Assembly (NCBI GenBank): GCA_900128565.1 | Contig: LT636258.1 | Span: 824-11,436, forward strand | Reading direction: 5' to 3' | Origin: Stramenopiles sp. TOSAG23-6 | Taxonomy: Eukaryota; Sar | DNA: 10,613 nucleotides | Part shown: in pieces, positions 1 to 7,577 of the stretch | Numbering within the stretch: position 1 is the stretch's first letter | Layout of the letters: every line of letters begins with the position of its first letter | Notes under the pieces: model-generated | Seen by the model: the letters and a program-made list of their open reading frames with translations, nothing else | Told to the model about the DNA's origin: nothing | Databases searched by the model: none | Program-made: the position numbers and the translations under genes

Positions 1-35
1 AAAAAAAAATAAAAATTTTTTTTTTTGGAAAAAAA

Positions 36-74
<39 letters not shown>

Positions 75-78
75 ATAC
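1..78 (-). other. Low-complexity A-rich edge, part of a PH-gene intron
   Basis: Nearly pure A/T homopolymer. Read on the minus strand it directly follows the donor GTATGT (78-73) of the fourth visible PH-gene exon, so it is best read as the start of the next intron. No shared GTACCTAACAAA word is seen here. The homopolymers make assembly of this edge doubtful. Confidence 0.6.
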
Positions 79-1948
79 ATTGTATTTTGAACCGCTTGAC
101 AAGCTCGAGATTGATTCGCTCGTCTCACAGATACTAATTGAGACAATTTGATAGTATGCCACGATTGAACACTGCCATCTCCAACAATATCTGCAGAAAT
201 TTCGTATTCATTTTTTTTTGTTGATGAAATTATATCTTGTGATGTACGTCGCATGTACTTGCAAGAAAATAAAAAAATGTTTGTTAGGTACAACATTTTT
301 TTACCAAAAAAAAAAAAATTTGAAATTTGAAAAAAATTAAATTCATAAATTCATAAATTCATAAATTCATAAATTCATAAATAACGTACATGGCTTCACA
401 TCGAGTTACAATCGCTTTTCTCCATCGCTCAGCATCATATTTACCATTTTCTGTGGATAAAATTAATGTTTCATCACCTTCTAATCCAGACACAACAAAA
501 CCATGTTGATTTCGTGCAGCGACCATTGATGAAATGGTACACCTGTAATGAAAAAAAAATATTAAAAAAAAAAATCTAAAAAAATTTGTTAGGTACACAT
601 TTTCGTACGAAAAAAAAATAAATTCGAAATTGAAAAAAAAAATTGAAATTTTTTTTTTTGAAAAATAGAAATGTACTAAAACATACGTTGCATTGAATCC
701 CAATGGATAACTCATTCTTGGTTTCTTTAATAATGTTCTAGCAGCAGCTGCTGCAGCTTCCAATCCAGCTAGTTTATTGTTTGGATCCCAAGGTTTTGCA
801 TTAGGGTTAGGGTTTGCAGCAGGTGGTGTGACGTCATAATGCAATGCTGTCCGTCCTAACACGAAATATCTCAATTCCCACGTACGCCGTACACCTCTCC
901 ATGATCGTTTCCATAAAAATCCACAAACTAATTCACTATCATCAATTGTATCACAATCAGAACTTGAAATATTATTCGTACTTATTTTCGTAGTTAAATA
1001 TTTCTTTTTATCAATGTTTGAGGAGACTATAGTACAACCTGAACCAAACCAACGAAGAATGTTTTGATGATGATTAAAGGAAACAAATGTTCGTTCTAGA
1101 TATAATGTGAAAAATTATAATTATTTTTTTTTTTTTTTTTTTTTTTTTTAGTCAAAAATATTTTAAAAGTACAAAATTTTCATACAAAAAAAAAATGGTT
1201 AAAACATTAAAACATGAAATGAATAATGAAAACGAACAAGATGTCGTTTTGTTGGTTTCGTAGAACATTTCCGTGAACTCTCCTGAGAAATTCGTGAATT
1301 TGTTTTTTTTGTTTTTGATGTTGGTTGTAAATCAAGCCAAGATGCATCTTGAGACATTTCAACACCATGAATATTTAGGTTAGGGTTATTCTCTTCCTCG
1401 CAGCAATATTTCATCATCCACCCATTAACTTTTGGTAAAACCCATGGTCGTGGACGAAGTTGTAATCGGAAACATCCAGCCTGTAAACTCATTGCAGAAC
1501 GGCCTAAAACACGTTTCTTTAATGGTAACGAATTCGATTTTTCATCTTTTTTTAATGATGACTGATGACTTTGTCTTTTGTCTGTAAATATTTCTGTGAA
1601 GCTTAAACGCAAGACAGCTCCTTGAGGGATAGCAACAGCCGGTACTGCACTAGCATACCACCAATCAATAGGTGCGTTTTTCTCTGATACAATACCATTG
1701 GAACCCATTCGAAGGCGTTGTACTCGAGTAAAACCACAGAAGAAAATACCTCCGTGATAGATTTCGGGTACTACAAGAATTTTACTAGTTGACGTTTGAG
1801 GGTTCCTAAAACATCTACGTTCAACTCGAGAAGTATCATCTTTCCATAAAGGCTCACAGCGAACCCATATAACATCGGTCTGGTCTAACCCGGGTAGGGA
1901 CAGCTCAGATGATCCAGAATACTTATACCGCGCTGGTGGCAAACTCAT
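79..1948 (-). CDS. PH-domain protein, 3'-partial, four exons
   Basis: Minus-strand multi-exon gene. Proposed exons are 1948-1234, 1095-687, 542-390 (or to 386) and 257 (or 252)-79; phases agree across the joins. The ATG at 1948 follows an in-frame TAG at 2005-2003. Exon 1 encodes about 238 residues of a conserved-looking but unrecognised region (motifs IYHGGIFFCGFTRV, PIDWWYA, IPQGAVLRLSF) and a Ser/Lys-rich tail. Exons 2 and 3 encode a probable pleckstrin homology domain: GFLWKRSWRGVRRTWELRYF, then LHYD, an Ala-rich insert, HGFVV and the terminal ERWRKAI with the characteristic Trp of the last PH helix. Such domains usually bind phosphoinositides or proteins at membranes. Exon 4 continues with a polar segment and ends at a GTATGT donor, so the C-terminus is missing. 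The gene is divergent from the glycosyltransferase gene. The PH call is fairly sure; the overall role is unknown. Confidence 0.72.
258..389 (-). other. Intron of the PH gene, with shared GTACCTAACAAA motif
   Basis: Donor GTACGT (389-384) or the weaker GTTATT (385-380). The shared motif lies at 291-280 on the minus strand. An AG acceptor (CTTGCAAG, ending at 258) keeps frame only with the weaker GTTATT donor. With the better GTACGT donor, the frame needs an end at 253, after GTACAT. The ends ATGTAC (391-386) and GTACAT (258-253) are perfect inverted complements. Five copies of an 8-bp unit sit next to the donor. Confidence 0.7.
339..378. repeat. Five tandem copies of AAATTCAT
   Basis: Five perfect 8-bp copies (AAATTCAT on plus, ATGAATTT on minus) run from 339 to 378, inside the third visible intron of the PH gene just downstream of its donor. 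This is a simple tandem repeat, probably polymorphic in length. No function is apparent. Confidence 0.95.
543..686 (-). other. Intron of the PH gene, with shared GTACCTAACAAA motif
   Basis: A canonical reading works: GTATGT donor at 686, CATTACAG acceptor ending at 543, phase 2 at both ends. The shared word is at 596-585 on the minus strand, about 40 nt before the acceptor and preceded by GTACGAAAAT. Long T tracts flank it. A CAT 9 nt further downstream (ending at 534) would also keep frame. Confidence 0.8.
1096..1233 (-). other. First visible intron of the PH gene, motif degenerate
   Basis: Donor GTTTTC at 1233 in phase 1 and acceptor ATCTAG ending at 1096 leave a matching frame. A related but decayed word (GTATGAAAATTTTGTAC without CTAAC) lies at about 1185-1169 on the minus strand, followed by a run of 25 or so A residues. 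A CAT ending 9 nt further downstream (1087) is also in frame. Confidence 0.7.
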
Positions 1949-2340
1949 CGAAGAAGACTTTGCAATTACACACAGCCAACAGCTATTGCACTCTGGCCAA
2001 CACTACAACGTCTACTTTTGCAGAGCTGCAGAGAATAGGCAGCAATGCCGCCAATAGTGTAGTTGGGACTTTCAGAGGGAGGCGTTCTAGTAGTCAATTG
2101 TGTCGAGATTATTATTGATCGTGACTCTTATTTGTGCTTCTGTGTTCACAAGAAAAAAGAAGATGAAAGACAAGTTCTCTTTTTCTTCCAACAAGTCACT
2201 GTTCATTTGAAGCCAAAATTTGCTACCGGCGCTCAAGGATTTCGTGCACTTGTTCATACAACTTTTTGTTATCCGCTGCTGACGTTCTCGACCAATGGCT
2301 AAACATTCTTCAATCGGTACTAATAGATGAAAAGACCAAT
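1949..2340. promoter_or_regulatory. Divergent spacer between PH and glycosyltransferase genes
   Basis: This 392-bp stretch separates the start codons of two divergent genes and should hold both promoters and 5' leaders. Short open frames exist (for example about 2063-2302 on plus) but they lack an ATG or overlap the PH exon antisense, and none gives a recognisable protein. The glycosyltransferase frame stays open upstream to about 2266 without an ATG. I see no clear TATA box or repeat. Confidence 0.45.
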
Positions 2341-4875
2341 ATGCATAAATTACCTATTCAAAATGCACAGAAAAGATTTATTGTAAAGACAACAATAACT
2401 TTAGTATTGTTAAATTCGCTTTTATGGTTCCTGCAACCCATTGTTACTCAGGAACATGAGTTTAAAAAGTGTGGTTGGGATTCGGAAGGTTCTTGGCATA
2501 TAGAAACGTCACGCGGTAGTACGCCCTACAACCTTGAAATTGTAGATGAAATTGTGTTGAGTTGTGCAGATGTAGACTCCACTGAAGTGAGTTTTCTCGC
2601 GGATCCTTTCCTTGTTGTACCACCGAGGAAAAATGAGACTTCTGAGACGGATAGCCCTTGGTACATTTTCCACGAATTCAAAAATTTACGACGTACTATA
2701 GGAGAAATTGGCGTGGCACAGTCAGATGACAAAGGTAGGAGTTGGACCCATCTTGGTACTGCATTAGCAGAACCATTCCATCTCAGTTACCCACACACAA
2801 AGTTCATAGGTAACACTTGGCTCATGATTCCCGAGTCTGGTGGTTCAAACTCCATTCGTTTGTACACCACAACAATTGACCAATTTCCATTTGGTTGGCG
2901 TTTTTTAAGAAAAGCTGTGGATGGAGGACGTTTCGTAGATACATCTACTGTCTTTCATAACGGCCAGTGGTGGATTTTCACCACAATATATCCAGAACTG
3001 ACTTTACAACTGTACACAGCAACGGATCTACTACACGGGGATTGGGTGAGTCACCCAAAGTCTCCTATTTACGTTGCAAACCGAAAGTATGGACGTTCTG
3101 CTGGACCTCCCGTTGTGTTTAATGATGCCATCTATCGTTTTGCACAGGACTGTGCCACGTCATACGGTGAGCATGTATACATCTTAAAAGTCTCAGTAGA
3201 CACAAATTCGTTTTCAGAAAAACTTGTACGGACTTGGAAGTATGATACAACAACAACAACAACTACTACTACTGCTAGTACTACTGCTAGTACTCTACAT
3301 AAACGTGAACGTTTAGGTCAAAATCCAAATTCATATAGGCAAATACCGAAGCGCTTTCATCATGTAGATGTTCATAGTCGCGCTGAACTTGGTTTGTCGC
3401 TCGACGATCAGACAATAGGTGGTCGTGTTGATGAGAGTACATTGTGGGTATCTGTAGTAGATGCAGATGTACAAACAGACATGTATGATGCTTTACCACC
3501 ACCATTTGGGCATATGTCATCTTCATCAACACTTTGGACTCGTGTATTAAAAGGGAAGGGAAGTGGCTTTATTGTGTTCCAACTGACGTCGTTTCTGCTA
3601 ATAGCAATGGCTATCCTCACAGCTATGAGCGTCAAAGTGCTAATTGCTGCGCCTCGTCGTGTCCAAATCAGTGTTTTAACATTTGCAGCAATGATAGTGG
3701 TTGCACTATCAATTGCATTGGTTATAGAACGAACACCTTTACTGATGAGATTATGGAATCTCTGTCCAGATGCAAAAGATGAAGCAATGCTCAATTTGGC
3801 TCCAGTTGGTCCTCGCACGGAACTTGAAGATTTTGTGGTTGTAACAGGAGCGTCTAGTTCATTCTTTGAACGGTTGCGTAATGTTGTGGGTTCAGTATAC
3901 ACCCAAACATATATGCGTAAAGATCCAGTGCGAATAATTATATATGATCTGGGTCTTACGTCGTTGCAGAGAAATGAAGTTAAATGCTGGATTGGCGTAG
4001 AATTGAGAAAAATAGATTTAGAAAAAGAATTTCCTCCACATGTATCTAATCTGTCTAATTATGCATGGAAGGTTGTAACATTAGTCGATGCTTTGAAAAA
4101 TGCTAAAAGTATCCTTTGGATGGACGCTGGGCTCGAACTTCGACGACCCGATGCATTAGATCGAATACGTTACTATATGTCTCGTGATAGCTATTTTAGT
4201 ACCGAACAGATAGGTAATATAGGCGATCATACCTCACTGCAGACAGTCAATCGATTAGGTATTTCACACAAAGAGTTTGAAAAAGTTGCCGACATACCAT
4301 TTTGTGTCGGAGGCTTCCAAGGATATATTCGTGATGGAGCAGCGCATGAAAAAATACTGAAACCGGCTCTTGTTTGTGCTCTAGATGAAGAGTGTATAGC
4401 ACCATCTGGTGCCACGAAAGGTGTTACTCACCATTTTGATCAAAGTATCTTTTCCACACTATTAAGACATAACGGTTTTGAGTGTCAGCCGAGAAGCGTT
4501 TTTGGTTCACCAGACGTTCAAAAATTACCTCCTTTGGATGGACTTGGCCAGGGATTCACAGAAATTGCAGTCGCTTTACGTCGATATCGGATTCCGTATC
4601 CATTTATAAACTTTATATTGACTGAGGATGCATGTGGAAATGAGGAGGCTGATGATGTAGAGAACAACATCATTGAAAGACAAATTGAAGATAGGACAGC
4701 TAGGAATTGGGCCCTCCTGGGTATTCAACTGAGTTGTAATCATGGGCGTAAAATTTTAGTGACTGCATTTTTAACATTACAAATGCTTATTGTTGGACTC
4801 TGTTTTATGCGACGGAATAGCTCTGTATATAATGGTTATCAAATTATTAGATTTGAATTAGCAAAACATAAATGA
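2341..4875 (+). CDS. Membrane glycosyltransferase: GINT1-like propeller plus DUF1647-like GT domain
   Basis: Intronless, 844 codons. The start is the first in-frame ATG (2341), followed by a signal anchor (about residues 12-35). Residues 45-330 resemble the N-terminal five-bladed, GH43-like propeller of plant glucosamine inositolphosphorylceramide transferase: DPFLVV, WYIFHEF, AQSDDKGRSW, HLSYPHTKFIG, MIPESGGSNSIRLY, DTSTVFHNGQWWIF. A Thr/Ser tract follows, then two TM helices (about 410-435 and 441-462). Residues 497-770 look like a DUF1647-type GT-A glycosyltransferase: DFVVVTGASSS, YDLGL (near 535), YAWKVV, WMDAG (593-597, probably the metal-binding Asp), GGFQGYI, HHFDQSIFS. A last TM lies at about 804-823. 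The even number of TMs would place both large domains in the Golgi/ER lumen. The sugar and acceptor are unknown; a glycolipid is only suggested by the propeller. It ends with TGA. Confidence 0.8.
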   Translation: MHKLPIQNAQKRFIVKTTITLVLLNSLLWFLQPIVTQEHEFKKCGWDSEGSWHIETSRGSTPYNLEIVDEIVLSCADVDSTEVSFLADPFLVVPPRKNETSETDSPWYIFHEFKNLRRTIGEIGVAQSDDKGRSWTHLGTALAEPFHLSYPHTKFIGNTWLMIPESGGSNSIRLYTTTIDQFPFGWRFLRKAVDGGRFVDTSTVFHNGQWWIFTTIYPELTLQLYTATDLLHGDWVSHPKSPIYVANRKYGRSAGPPVVFNDAIYRFAQDCATSYGEHVYILKVSVDTNSFSEKLVRTWKYDTTTTTTTTTASTTASTLHKRERLGQNPNSYRQIPKRFHHVDVHSRAELGLSLDDQTIGGRVDESTLWVSVVDADVQTDMYDALPPPFGHMSSSSTLWTRVLKGKGSGFIVFQLTSFLLIAMAILTAMSVKVLIAAPRRVQISVLTFAAMIVVALSIALVIERTPLLMRLWNLCPDAKDEAMLNLAPVGPRTELEDFVVVTGASSSFFERLRNVVGSVYTQTYMRKDPVRIIIYDLGLTSLQRNEVKCWIGVELRKIDLEKEFPPHVSNLSNYAWKVVTLVDALKNAKSILWMDAGLELRRPDALDRIRYYMSRDSYFSTEQIGNIGDHTSLQTVNRLGISHKEFEKVADIPFCVGGFQGYIRDGAAHEKILKPALVCALDEECIAPSGATKGVTHHFDQSIFSTLLRHNGFECQPRSVFGSPDVQKLPPLDGLGQGFTEIAVALRRYRIPYPFINFILTEDACGNEEADDVENNIIERQIEDRTARNWALLGIQLSCNHGRKILVTAFLTLQMLIVGLCFMRRNSSVYNGYQIIRFELAKHK
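3247..3296 (+). repeat. Coding ACA/ACT microsatellite
   Basis: An (ACA)n run passes into (ACT)n with two copies of GCTAGTACT. It encodes the Thr/Ser-rich linker after the propeller domain of the glycosyltransferase. Such a low-complexity Thr tract could be O-glycosylated and could vary in length between strains; both points are inference. Confidence 0.9.
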
Positions 4876-4927
4876 TTTCTATAAGAGATAGGGTTTTTAA
4901 ACGAATGCAATATGTTTTTTATTATTT

Positions 4928-4933
4928 AATAAA
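4928..4933 (+). terminator. Possible polyadenylation signal of the glycosyltransferase gene
   Basis: AATAAA lies 53 nt after the TGA stop in an AT-rich stretch, a plausible distance for 3' end formation. In DNA this AT-rich the hexamer is expected often by chance. Confidence 0.35.
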
Positions 4934-5031
4934 ATATTCTCTTTGTATTCTTCTACGTTTTGTAGATGCAGTGTTGTGGGATCCCATATACACCAGGATA
5001 TCCGATGAGTGAGTCTGGTATTGTAATTGAT

Positions 5032-5088
5032 CAATTAAAGCGGACTCAAGAGTAGACTCTGTCGTATCATCACATTGTACATCAATGA
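5032..5088 (-). repeat. 57-bp perfect copy of internal papain-gene sequence
   Basis: Positions 5032-5088 are identical to 6647-6703, in the same orientation about 1.6 kb apart. On the minus strand the copy encodes the segment DVQCDDTTESTLESALI of the first papain-like domain, but it now lies in the 3' spacer beyond the gene's stop codon. Flanking sequence diverges at once, so the copied segment is short and probably recent. Confidence 0.93.
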
Positions 5089-5222
5089 ATTTTATCTTCA
5101 CATTTCTTATGTACAAAATTTCATATAATAATACGATAATTTAATATAATACAATGCCCTCCAAAATTATTGCAAAATCAAAGCTTTGTTTTTAAAATAT
5201 CTTTACTGCTTTATTATGTCTA

Positions 5223-7574
5223 CTAAGTATAATTCATCACATTGCACGTTAGGCTAGCAAGAGTTTCAATCTTGACTCTGTATATTTTACCCCAAGACCA
5301 TACGTTAACAATAGTGTTATTAGCCTCACAATCTTTGATTAGCACAGCATGGTCACACTGTCGATGCTTTGGAAGTGTTACAGGATATAGAGGACATACC
5401 CCATTCGAAATACACTCACTTTCAAAATTTGTTGCATCTATTTCAATCACAGCAGTCGTATTACACTTTTTTTTAATCTCATCTACAGGGACGGGGGTAA
5501 ACCTATTCTGAATCATTTCAGTAACTTTGGCAGGATTTTTGCTGAGGTATGTTTTCATCGTTGGATCGAAGTCGCTAGGAAATGGGGGTAAAGAAGTACC
5601 ATTCCCATTTATAAGTTTTTCTAAATTTTTTAATATCCATGTGTTAGCAATTTCTCTTTGTTTGTCATTCCACGAATTCCAGCACGGATTCACACATAAG
5701 TCCTTAGTAGTACATTTTTTACCATAAAGTTTTTCACAAAACCAAATTATCGGTCTCGCAGATGACTCCCGTTGTTTTTTAGTCAAGGCAGTACCTCCAA
5801 AAATTGTGCTTCCCTGAATAGTTAACTTCACTGAAGCAGGAATGTTGTCACATGTATATGTTTGCTGATTGTATGAGTCCAGCAATGAAAAGGTCCAAAC
5901 AAATTCAGCTCCTCGCATGCAATTATTCCTATTGCAATCTATGTCGTTCAACGGATTGAGATTCAAAATGTGAGGGCATGGATGTTTCATTCCAAAACTA
6001 TCTGGAAATTGTCCTATCCAGTAAAGTGATGAAATGGCTTCAGCAAGTTTCGTGGGATTATTTATTGCCAAAGAAGCTGCATAAGCAGTTTCTACGCATG
6101 AACCTCGATCAGCTTGATTAAATATACATAGATATTGGTTTGTACACGGGGATGCTGGAGGTATAATTGAAACCCCTACTTCCGCCCACACAGCAAAGGA
6201 CACATTTAGAATTGAATTCTCAATTGATTGTAGCATTCCATCAGGAGTTACCCCAAGGTTCTTAAAGGCTGGTGTTTTTTTTTTTTGCTGGTATTGTAGA
6301 AAATTGCTACGTACAACATCAACATCCATTTTTGGTTTCACTGTTAAATGGGTTGTTACTGCTACTTTCGCTTTTGTTTTGGCAACTGCTGCCTTGGCCG
6401 CTGCTGCCTTGGTCACTTTGACTCTTTTTTCTTTTTCTTCTTTAGTTTCTTTTTTCAGCACAGGCGACACTGGTGTTTTTGGTGCTGGTGTTGTTGATGG
6501 ATCATTTAGCGTTACGTAATTCCCACCCTTGAAACATTTTTCATTGCCCATTTTGAGTTTCATGTAACCACCTTCACCAAATGTTTTACCCCATGAAAAT
6601 TTCACTTTCCAATATTTGTTATCTTTGTCTGTCGTATCATAACCAACAATTAAAGCGGACTCAAGAGTAGACTCTGTCGTATCATCACATTGTACATCAA
6701 TGAGACAATTCTTATTTAATTGATAATCTTGGAAATTGTTTGAGGTTATACTGATCCCAATAGTAATTGGACCTTTATTTGTGATTACTTTTTTCATTTG
6801 ATCCTCTGTCATTTCCAGATTTGGTTGCCCAACTTTCCAAATTTTTTGTACATGTACACTGTTACAATAATTCGTTATTAAAGCTTCATTGCACCTCCAT
6901 GTTGTTTTATATGGAGTCCTTTTAGCTTCAATTAGTTTACTCAAAGCATTACAGACTTTACTATTTACACAGGACGATGTTTTAGATTGATTATATGTAT
7001 ATGGATATTGTTTGTCGGTACAAATACCCATATATTTAAGTTGATCTAGAGCAATTACGGGATTTCCTCCATCACAACCGCCATGCGTTTCATCATTTAC
7101 TGTCGTTGTTCTATAACAATTAACAACTTCTTCCACAGAAAAACGAGTAAGCTGTTCGCTTCTTTGGATAACATATGCTGATTCAATCACTCCAACTGTA
7201 GCCATAGCATACGATGATGAACATTTACCTTGGCGTATTGGTGATGTGACAGCTATAGCAATTTTAGCTGTGCATTCCCCATCCAACTCTGCTGTAGACC
7301 AATCAATTTTTTTACAAGCAGGGAATGTCAACGTTTTGTCATCTTCAGAGTAAAGAACTCCTAAATCTGATACACCAGTGTCAACAGTATCGTGATATCC
7401 CAACGATAACAATATTTCGAGTTCCGTGTAAATACTCCAGATTGAATGACCACGACTACAATTTGTATTGCTTGAATTTTGCTTTTTAATTTCAGCACCT
7501 GCTTGTTCGTACAGTTTTTTTCGTTGACAATATTCGGCAGGATCCAAATTCAGTTCAAAACTTTCAATAAAGCT
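5223..7574 (-). CDS. Tandem papain-like (C1) domains with degraded catalytic sites
   Basis: Open frame from just after an in-frame TGA to a TAG stop. It has no ATG near its 5' end (the frame starts SFIESFELNLDPAEYC), so it is probably the downstream part of one gene with 7575-8348. Numbering from the Leu codon at 7547, domain 1 (about 75-345) has PIRQGKCSSSYA, GGCDGG and YWKVKFSWG. The oxyanion Gln is kept (Q106), but the catalytic Cys is Ser (S112), the His position is Glu or Ser (E296/S297) and the Asn is Phe (F317). A Lys/Ala-rich linker (365-405) follows. Domain 2 (about 440-770) has QADRGSCVETAYA (Q478, C484) and CDHAVL (H733), with Trp (W750) for the Asn. Many cysteines suggest a disulphide-rich lumenal or extracellular protein. 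Domain 1 is likely inactive; domain 2 may keep a Cys-His pair. Ser-for-Cys papain folds are known in Plasmodium SERA proteins; no orthology is claimed. Confidence 0.75.
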   Translation of the reverse strand, partial: SFIESFELNLDPAEYCQRKKLYEQAGAEIKKQNSSNTNCSRGHSIWSIYTELEILLSLGYHDTVDTGVSDLGVLYSEDDKTLTFPACKKIDWSTAELDGECTAKIAIAVTSPIRQGKCSSSYAMATVGVIESAYVIQRSEQLTRFSVEEVVNCYRTTTVNDETHGGCDGGNPVIALDQLKYMGICTDKQYPYTYNQSKTSSCVNSKVCNALSKLIEAKRTPYKTTWRCNEALITNYCNSVHVQKIWKVGQPNLEMTEDQMKKVITNKGPITIGISITSNNFQDYQLNKNCLIDVQCDDTTESTLESALIVGYDTTDKDNKYWKVKFSWGKTFGEGGYMKLKMGNEKCFKGGNYVTLNDPSTTPAPKTPVSPVLKKETKEEKEKRVKVTKAAAAKAAVAKTKAKVAVTTHLTVKPKMDVDVVRSNFLQYQQKKKTPAFKNLGVTPDGMLQSIENSILNVSFAVWAEVGVSIIPPASPCTNQYLCIFNQADRGSCVETAYAASLAINNPTKLAEAISSLYWIGQFPDSFGMKHPCPHILNLNPLNDIDCNRNNCMRGAEFVWTFSLLDSYNQQTYTCDNIPASVKLTIQGSTIFGGTALTKKQRESSARPIIWFCEKLYGKKCTTKDLCVNPCWNSWNDKQREIANTWILKNLEKLINGNGTSLPPFPSDFDPTMKTYLSKNPAKVTEMIQNRFTPVPVDEIKKKCNTTAVIEIDATNFESECISNGVCPLYPVTLPKHRQCDHAVLIKDCEANNTIVNVWSWGKIYRVKIETLASLTCNVMNYT
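6647..6703 (-). repeat. Source copy of the 57-bp duplication
   Basis: This is the in-gene counterpart of 5032-5088. It encodes the strand before and including the position where papain-family enzymes carry the catalytic His. A 12-bp word, CTGTCGTATCAT, is itself repeated nearby (6629-6640 and 6674-6685). Confidence 0.93.
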
Positions 7575-7577
7575 TCA
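7575..7577 (-). other. In-frame TGA separating membrane and papain-like parts
   Basis: The only stop codon in an otherwise open frame of about 1,040 codons from 8348 to 5226. It sits just after the third TM helix and nine codons before the Leu codon at 7547. It could be a true stop, readthrough, recoding, a pseudogene mutation or a sequencing error. Excision of a 42-nt span (7602-7561, starting GTATGG and ending AAAG) would remove it in frame. Confidence 0.7.

Larger units (their letters stand above)
4876..5222. other. Convergent intergenic spacer with a gene fragment
   Basis: This 347-bp spacer lies between the 3' ends of the glycosyltransferase (plus) and the papain-like gene (minus). Apart from a possible AATAAA on each strand (4928-4933 on plus; 5215-5210 on minus, 8 nt after the papain gene stop) it holds a 57-bp copy of internal papain-gene sequence at 5032-5088. 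A 64-codon minus-strand frame (5116-4922) exists only because of that copy and is not considered a gene. Confidence 0.6.

Noticed and set aside
339-378. AAATTCAT array as a CRISPR or regulatory array
   Set aside because: The 8-bp units are directly adjacent without spacers, inside an intron; a simple tandem repeat explains it.
800-820. Telomere-like TTAGGGTTAGGG
   Set aside because: Only two units, in coding sequence for an Asn-Pro repeat of the PH gene; a similar word at 1378-1387 is also coding. Not a telomere or interstitial array.
2063-2302. Open frame of about 79 codons upstream of the glycosyltransferase
   Set aside because: It has no ATG at its start, no recognisable motif, and overlaps the spacer and the upstream extension of the real gene in another frame.
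3287-3902. Long antisense frames within the glycosyltransferase gene
   Set aside because: They are shadows of the 844-codon gene, with no motifs and no ATG-supported structure of their own.
4922-5116. 64-codon minus-strand frame downstream of the papain gene
   Set aside because: Its only recognisable part is the 57-bp duplicated segment; the rest matches nothing and the frame is short.
5223-7547. Orthology to Plasmodium SERA proteins
   Set aside because: The Ser-for-Cys change is shared, but there are two papain domains, a different linker and a TM region; convergence is as likely.
7575-7577. TGA as selenocysteine or as a reassigned Trp codon
   Set aside because: No downstream selenocysteine element is evident, the position is not an active-site Cys equivalent, and the neighbouring gene ends with TGA, so reassignment is unlikely.
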